From Tatumella ptyseos (GTDB taxonomy: Bacteria > Pseudomonadota > Gammaproteobacteria > Enterobacterales > Enterobacteriaceae): 64,000 bases of DNA. How positions within the stretch are numbered: the stretch's first letter is position 1; every line of letters begins with the position of its first letter. The stretch spans positions 1,612,001-1,676,000 of the forward strand of contig NZ_CP130649.1 of assembly GCF_030552895.1 (NCBI RefSeq), in the 5' to 3' direction. Under the pieces are notes generated by a model. The model was not told where the DNA came from and made no database searches. It saw only the letters and a list, made by a program, of their open reading frames with translations. The position numbers were made by a program, and so were the translations under genes. Shown here piece by piece: positions 59,618 to 64,000 of the stretch.

Positions 59618-60808
59618 ATGACATTATTAAATCCTTATTTTGGTGAGTACGGCGGGCAATATGTCCCACAAATCTTAATGCCAGCCTTAGCGCAGTTAGA
59701 AGAAGCCTTCGTCAGCGCACAGCGTGATCCTGAATTTCAACAACAGTTTACTCAGTTACTCAAAGATTATGCTGGCCGCCCAACTGCCCTAACCTTATGC
59801 CAAAATTTAACGGCCGGCACACAGACTCGACTATACCTAAAGCGAGAAGATCTCCTGCACGGTGGTGCGCACAAAACTAATCAGGTTCTGGGTCAAGCAC
59901 TGTTGGCTAAGCGTATGGGTAAAAATGAGATTATTGCTGAGACTGGAGCGGGTCAACACGGTGTGGCATCTGCCTTAGCCTGTGCACTCCTCGGTATGAA
60001 GTGTCGAATTTATATGGGCGCGAAAGACGTTGAGCGTCAGTCACCCAATGTTTTTCGTATGCGGTTAATGGGCGCAGAAGTCATCCCGGTACATAGTGGT
60101 TCTGCAACCTTAAAAGATGCCTGCAATGAAGCATTACGCGATTGGTCTGGAAGTTATGAAACCGCCCACTATATGTTAGGTACCGCCGCAGGCCCTCATC
60201 CCTTCCCGACTATCGTTCGCGAATTCCAGCGCATGATTGGTGAAGAGACACGCCAACAAATTATGGAAAAAGAGGGGCGCCTCCCTGATGCCGTTATCGC
60301 CTGCGTAGGGGGTGGATCGAATGCGATCGGCATGTTTGCGGACTTTATTGATACGCCTGAAGTCCAGCTAATTGGCGTTGAGCCCGCGGGTCATGGTATT
60401 GAAAGTGGTGAGCACGGTGCCCCCTTGAAGCATGGCCGAACTGGTATCTATTTTGGTATGAAAGCGCCAATGATGCAGACCGAAGAAGGTCAAATTGAAG
60501 AATCTTATTCTATTTCAGCTGGCCTAGATTTTCCTTCAGTTGGCCCACAACACGCTTACTTGAATAGCATTGGTCGAGCTGATTACGTTTCAATTACCGA
60601 CGATGAAGCCTTAGAGGCCTTCAAAGCATTATGTAAAGCAGAAGGCATTATTCCTGCGTTAGAATCTTCACATGCGCTGGCGCAGGCTATAAAAATGGCT
60701 AAAGCCGCTCCTGAGAAAGCGCAACTGTTAGTCGTCAACCTTTCAGGCCGTGGCGACAAAGACATATTCACTGTTCACGACATCTTACAACAACGGGGAG
60801 AAATTTAA
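59618..60808 (+). CDS. trpB: Tryptophan synthase beta subunit TrpB
   Basis: TrpB condenses indole and serine. The 396-residue protein (E. coli 397) has the PLP-binding Lys in [14 protein letters not shown] (about residue 86), the cofactor phosphate loop [10 protein letters not shown] and the catalytic Glu in [10 protein letters not shown]. Its stop overlaps trpA by 1 nt. Confidence 0.98.
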   Translation: MTLLNPYFGEYGGQYVPQILMPALAQLEEAFVSAQRDPEFQQQFTQLLKDYAGRPTALTLCQNLTAGTQTRLYLKREDLLHGGAHKTNQVLGQALLAKRMGKNEIIAETGAGQHGVASALACALLGMKCRIYMGAKDVERQSPNVFRMRLMGAEVIPVHSGSATLKDACNEALRDWSGSYETAHYMLGTAAGPHPFPTIVREFQRMIGEETRQQIMEKEGRLPDAVIACVGGGSNAIGMFADFIDTPEVQLIGVEPAGHGIESGEHGAPLKHGRTGIYFGMKAPMMQTEEGQIEESYSISAGLDFPSVGPQHAYLNSIGRADYVSITDDEALEAFKALCKAEGIIPALESSHALAQAIKMAKAAPEKAQLLVVNLSGRGDKDIFTVHDILQQRGEI

Positions 60809-61620
60809 TGGACCGTTATGCAGCTCTATTTTCCCGGTTGTCTGACCAACAACAGGGAGCCTTTGTTCCGTTTGTAACCTTAGGCGATCCAACTCCTGAG
60901 CTTTCATTACAAATCATTGACGCCTTAGTTGACGGTGGTGCAGACGCTTTGGAATTAGGGATACCCTTCTCCGATCCTCTCGCCGACGGCCCAACTATTC
61001 AGACGGCAACACTGCGCGCTTTTGCTGGCGGTATTACCACTCAAAAATGCTTTGATATTTTAAAAACGGTTCGTAACAAGTATCCCGAACTGCCTATTGG
61101 TTTGCTCATGTATGCAAACTTGGTCTTTAGCCAAGGGATTGATGAGTTCTATCAACGTTGTGCCGAAGCGGGTGTAGACTCTGTTCTGATAGCTGATGTC
61201 CCTATCGAAGAGTCTTTACCTTTTCGTCAAGCGGCAACGCGTCATGGTATTGCTCCGATCTTTATTTGCCCGCCGAATGCTGACGATGCATTGATTGAAT
61301 CTATTGGTCAGTGGGGACAAGGTTACACCTATCTCCTTTCGAGAGCTGGCGTGACCGGGGCTGAAAATCGTGCGACCACCTCACTTGGGCACTTAGTTGA
61401 AAAACTGAATCAGTATGGTGCCCCACCAGCAATTCAAGGGTTTGGGATTTCGCAACCTGAACAAGTGCGTGCTGCGATCGACTCGGGTGCGGCTGGCGCC
61501 ATAGCGGGTTCAGCAACCGTCAAAATCATTGAGCAGTATGCCGTAGATCCTGAACATTTACTGCAGAAGTTAAAACATTTTGTCAGCGAACTCAAAGCGG
61601 CGACCCATAAGTCAGCTTAG
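60808..61620 (+). CDS. trpA: Tryptophan synthase alpha subunit TrpA
   Basis: TrpA cleaves indole-3-glycerol phosphate and passes indole to TrpB. The 270-residue protein (E. coli 268) has the catalytic Glu in [16 protein letters not shown] (Glu49 and Asp60 region) and [11 protein letters not shown]. It ends the operon. I see no strong intrinsic terminator between its stop and the next gene, only AT-rich weak pairing. Confidence 0.98.
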   Translation: MDRYAALFSRLSDQQQGAFVPFVTLGDPTPELSLQIIDALVDGGADALELGIPFSDPLADGPTIQTATLRAFAGGITTQKCFDILKTVRNKYPELPIGLLMYANLVFSQGIDEFYQRCAEAGVDSVLIADVPIEESLPFRQAATRHGIAPIFICPPNADDALIESIGQWGQGYTYLLSRAGVTGAENRATTSLGHLVEKLNQYGAPPAIQGFGISQPEQVRAAIDSGAAGAIAGSATVKIIEQYAVDPEHLLQKLKHFVSELKAATHKSA

Positions 61621-61735
61621 TCGTGACGTGGATTAAGATTTACTATAGAAATATTAGAAGATTTCTTATTAATAGGCTAAATTTGAGCTGATCGTCTGAT
61701 CACTATATCATCAAGATTCAACAGGGAGGCATCGA

Positions 61736-62050
61736 ATGAAGTTTGCAAAAATAGTGACAACTGGTTTATTAGCGACCGTACTTGGATTATCTCTAGCGGG
61801 TTGTGCACCAACCCCAAAGCATGAAGGTACCGGTGGTTATATTGATGACACAGTCGTGACAACTAAAGTAAAAGCCAAACTATTAGGTGTGAAGGATTTA
61901 CGTTCTACGGAAATCAACGTTGAAACCTTCAAAGGGCGTGTGCAATTAAGTGGTTTTGTAAGTTCTGCGCAAGCGGCACAAAAAGCAGTTGATGTAACGC
62001 GTACTGTACCTGGCGTTCGTTCGGTCGTGAATGGTATGCAAATCAAGTAA
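61736..62050 (+). CDS. BON-domain lipoprotein (OsmY-like)
   Basis: The 104-residue precursor has a signal peptide with the lipobox LSLAGC and then a single BON domain: a helix-strand pattern with TVVTTKVKAKLLGV, INVETFKGRVQLSGFV and the ending VPGVRSVVNGMQIK. BON domains bind phospholipid or peptidoglycan and are found in OsmY and DolP. With one BON domain it is about half of OsmY. It lies between trpA and ompW, where E. coli has yciGFE. GGAGG lies before the ATG. Function unknown. Confidence 0.85.
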   Translation: MKFAKIVTTGLLATVLGLSLAGCAPTPKHEGTGGYIDDTVVTTKVKAKLLGVKDLRSTEINVETFKGRVQLSGFVSSAQAAQKAVDVTRTVPGVRSVVNGMQIK

Positions 62051-62060
62051 ACCGCAAGGT

Positions 62061-62088
62061 AAAGGCCGTTAATACGGCCTTTTTTTAA
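62061..62088 (+). terminator. Intrinsic terminator after the BON lipoprotein gene
   Basis: AAAGGCCGT-TAAT-ACGGCCTTT with a T-run to 62086, 10 nt after the stop. It lies just before the convergent ompW stop. Confidence 0.9.
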
Positions 62089-62090
62089 AT

Positions 62091-62723
62091 TTAGAACTTG
62101 TAACCTGCTCCTAAGAAAAATACCACTGGGTTGATTTTAGTATCAATTGAGTGTGATTCCCCCGCTGCTTTAAAGCGAACTTTCGTTTTAATATCCATAT
62201 ACCATACTGAAGCATTTAGCATCCAATGATCATTTAATTGATAATCCATACCTGCTTGCGCAGCATAACCCCACGAATCTTTGAGACGTAAGTCTGACAA
62301 GCCTGCTTGGCGGCCAGTATTATTGAACTTATTATCGAAGAAGGTTGTGTAGTTGATACCTGCGCCAACATAGGGTTGGAATTTTTCGCTGCTATCCAGA
62401 AAATAATATTGTGCCATCAAGGTGGGGGGGAGTTGGTGCACCGTGGCAATATTACCGGTGGAGCGTAAGCCGACTTTATGTCTGAAGGGAGTCGCAGCGA
62501 GAAGCTCCACACCAATATGGTCTGTTGCCATATAGGTAAATGTTAGCCCAAGTTGAGTGTTATTGCTGACATTAAATGAACCCAGTCCTAATACATTATC
62601 GGAATTTCCCGTTGGACGGACTAACGCTGCTCCGCCACGAATAAAAAAATCACCCGCTTGGTGGGCAGAGGCCATTGCTGGGAAGAGTAGAGCCATGGCT
62701 AACATAATTTTACGCGCTTCCAT
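62091..62723 (-). CDS. ompW: Outer-membrane protein OmpW
   Basis: OmpW is an eight-stranded beta-barrel with a hydrophobic channel, induced in several stress and anaerobic conditions. The 210-residue precursor (E. coli 212) has a signal peptide (ending near AMASA), barrel strands such as FFIRGGAALVRP and the typical C-terminal VVFFLGAGYKF. The start at 62723 is set by GGAG 5 nt upstream; an in-frame start 45 nt earlier lacks such a site. An FNR site lies upstream in the divergent region. Confidence 0.95.
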   Translation of the reverse strand: MEARKIMLAMALLFPAMASAHQAGDFFIRGGAALVRPTGNSDNVLGLGSFNVSNNTQLGLTFTYMATDHIGVELLAATPFRHKVGLRSTGNIATVHQLPPTLMAQYYFLDSSEKFQPYVGAGINYTTFFDNKFNNTGRQAGLSDLRLKDSWGYAAQAGMDYQLNDHWMLNASVWYMDIKTKVRFKAAGESHSIDTKINPVVFFLGAGYKF

Positions 62724-62852
62724 AATAACTCCTGAATTTATCGATAAAAAATGACGAAACGTAAACACCTATAATTATTGTGCCTATTCTGTCGCGTTTA
62801 TCGACGAAATTCATGTGAATAATGAAGCAATTATTCTATATAAAACAATGCC

Positions 62853-62866
62853 TTGATCGAGATCAA
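62853..62866. promoter_or_regulatory. FNR site between ompW and yciC
   Basis: TTGATCGAGATCAA is a perfect match to TTGATNNNNATCAA. It lies 130 bp upstream of the ompW start and 164 bp before yciC. E. coli ompW is FNR-activated, so ompW is the likely target; I could not place a -10 at the ideal distance. The rest of this ~306-bp ompW-yciC gap is AT-rich with nothing else clear. Confidence 0.75.
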
Positions 62867-63029
62867 TTTAGATACAGTATTTCCCTTCGAGCAATTAACT
62901 CTTTTATCAAGCAGTTACCCATTAATGCTCAAAAATCGATATAATAGAAAGTTATGTAAGTCCTGTGCCAGTTCCCACTTTATCCATGTACAATTGGGTC
63001 AAGTTTTCCCTATACATCAAGGAGTTTTC

Positions 63030-63764
63030 ATGTCCCTCACGGCCAATCAATTTTACCGTGACGCTGCCCAGCAGTTTAAGCAGCATTTCAAGCCGTTGAT
63101 ATTGATCTCACTGCTCTCAGCCTTTGTTACAGTATTGTTACTAAAAACTTTCATCCCCTCAACAGACCCACTAAGCGACTTTTTAAAAAGTGGTGAAAGT
63201 ACCGACTCGCTTTTTGGTCTAATTAAAGACATGAGTGAGGATCAACGTAGTGTTTTAATGCACATCTCGGCCGTAATGACCTTTTCTGCTCTGATCGGTA
63301 ATACTTTATTGGTAGGCGGAGTACTCAAATACTTATCTGCAACGGCTCAAGGGCAAGCAACGAGCGCAATTCGCGCTATCGGTGCCAGTGCACCAGTGTG
63401 GCCACGTCTACTTATTCAAACATTTTTGCTCACCACCATTGTACAACTCGGCTTTTACGTGTTGATTGTACCTGGGGTGATACTCATGGTGTTATTCTCT
63501 TTATCCCCTGTACTCCTGCTCGAAAATGATCGTGGATTACTGAAAACGATGAAACAGAGTGTGCCGTTAGTGTGGAAAAATATCCGTCTTATCGCACCAG
63601 CGGTTATCGCCTGGTTCGTCGTAAGGATTGCGTTGACCTTTATCTTTGGTAGCTTTGGCTTAATGCCTAACAGCATCATTCTGCTTATTAGCAATGTATT
63701 AGCCCACTTAACCTCAGCATTGTTATTGATCTATCTCTATCGTATTACTGCCCAGATTCGTTAA
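63030..63764 (+). CDS. yciC: YciC, UPF0259 inner-membrane protein
   Basis: YciC is an inner-membrane protein of unknown function, about five to six transmembrane helices. The 244-residue protein (E. coli 247) has the family segment AIRAIGASAPVWPRL and VWKNIRLIAPAVIAW. The start at 63030 (MSLTANQFYRDAA) has AAGGAG about 6 nt upstream; the frame is open further upstream, but that sequence is not homologous and is rejected as coding. It is followed by yciB, as in E. coli. Confidence 0.93.
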   Translation: MSLTANQFYRDAAQQFKQHFKPLILISLLSAFVTVLLLKTFIPSTDPLSDFLKSGESTDSLFGLIKDMSEDQRSVLMHISAVMTFSALIGNTLLVGGVLKYLSATAQGQATSAIRAIGASAPVWPRLLIQTFLLTTIVQLGFYVLIVPGVILMVLFSLSPVLLLENDRGLLKTMKQSVPLVWKNIRLIAPAVIAWFVVRIALTFIFGSFGLMPNSIILLISNVLAHLTSALLLIYLYRITAQIR

Positions 63765-63769
63765 TCACC

Positions 63770-63793
63770 ATGCAGCCTACTTTTAGGCTGCAT
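63770..63793 (+). other. Perfect hairpin between yciC and yciB
   Basis: A 10-bp perfect stem ATGCAGCCTA-CTTT-TAGGCTGCAT in the 41-bp gap, ending just before the yciB ribosome binding site. There is no U-tract, so it may be a processing or partial-termination signal. Confidence 0.5.
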
Positions 63794-63805
63794 TAGGACA
63801 ATAAA

Positions 63806-64000
63806 ATGAAACAGTTGCTCGATTTTTTACCTTTAGTCGCTTTTTATATCTGTTACAAGCTCTACGATATTTTCGTGGCTTCAGGAGCATTGATTATCGC
63901 TTCAGCATTAGCCTTGATCGCAACCTGGTTTATCTACCGTAAAATAGAAAAAATGACGTGGGTGACCTTTATTTTGGTTACCCTTTTTGGGTCATTGACC
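63806..64000 (+). CDS. yciB: YciB (IspA), septation-related membrane protein, N-terminal part
   Basis: The first 65 codons of YciB, an inner-membrane protein linked to cell-envelope synthesis and septation that interacts with cell-division proteins. [20 protein letters not shown] and [20 protein letters not shown] match E. coli YciB closely; two transmembrane helices are visible. AGGA lies 7 nt before the ATG. The gene runs off the window edge. Confidence 0.95.
   Translation, partial: MKQLLDFLPLVAFYICYKLYDIFVASGALIIASALALIATWFIYRKIEKMTWVTFILVTLFGSLT

Noticed and set aside
62853..63029. N-terminal extension of YciC encoded upstream of 63030
   Set aside because: The frame is open but has no homology or ribosome binding site at its start, and it runs over the FNR site; 63030 has AAGGAG.

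Overview
The window is a piece of enterobacterial chromosome. Almost every gene has a clear Escherichia coli counterpart, in a largely conserved order running from uspE, ydgH/ydgI and rstAB through asr, hrpA, ttcA, the psp and sap operons, fabI, rnb, pyrF, cysB, topA and the trp operon to yciB. Moderate GC, separate trpG and trpD genes, a gene for an M32 carboxypeptidase after rstB, and the absence of several E. coli genes at their usual places (folM, ydgC, ydbL, acnA, yciN, btuR, yciGFE) fit Enterobacterales outside the Escherichia/Salmonella group. An Erwiniaceae-like genome is my best guess, but that is inference. I see no transposase, integrase, prophage, CRISPR array or plasmid function.

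Layout. 1-8.8 kb is an envelope and acid-response block: uspE end, ydgH, the antiporter ydgI, an unrecognised gene, rstA-rstB-carboxypeptidase, then asr with a match to the RstA box, the tiny ydgU and the protease ydgD. 8.8-20.3 kb holds hrpA, azoR, ydbH-ynbE (no ydbL), ldhA, ydbJ, ttcA, the sRNA FnrS and zntB. 20.4-29.6 kb has mppA, tpx, tyrR, and ycjXF with the phage-shock operon pspABCD under a sigma-54 promoter, divergent from pspF; a RyhB sRNA lies next to pspF. 29.7-35.0 kb is sapABCDF.

35-49 kb carries fabI, rnb, osmB, yciH-pyrF, lapA-lapB, pgpB, ribA, a 44-residue YmiA-like protein, cysB, topA, sohB and yciK. At 49.2-51.5 kb, where E. coli has btuR, there are a DsbA-fold protein, tRNA-Asn and a PhyK-like phytase: the most accessory-looking segment. 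51.5-64 kb holds rluB, a periplasmic protein, yciO, rnm, the complete trp operon with TrpR operator, leader peptide and attenuator, a BON-domain lipoprotein, ompW with an FNR site, yciC and the start of yciB.

The less expected content lies in small and regulatory elements: two conserved sRNAs (FnrS with an FNR site at about -42.5, RyhB with a Fur-type site), two very small membrane proteins (YdgU, YmiA-like), an RstA box beside the rstAB genes, and several non-ATG or internal starts fixed by ribosome binding sites. I found no convincing wholly new multi-gene system; the rstAB-carboxypeptidase-asr neighbourhood and the btuR-site replacement are the best candidates for follow-up.
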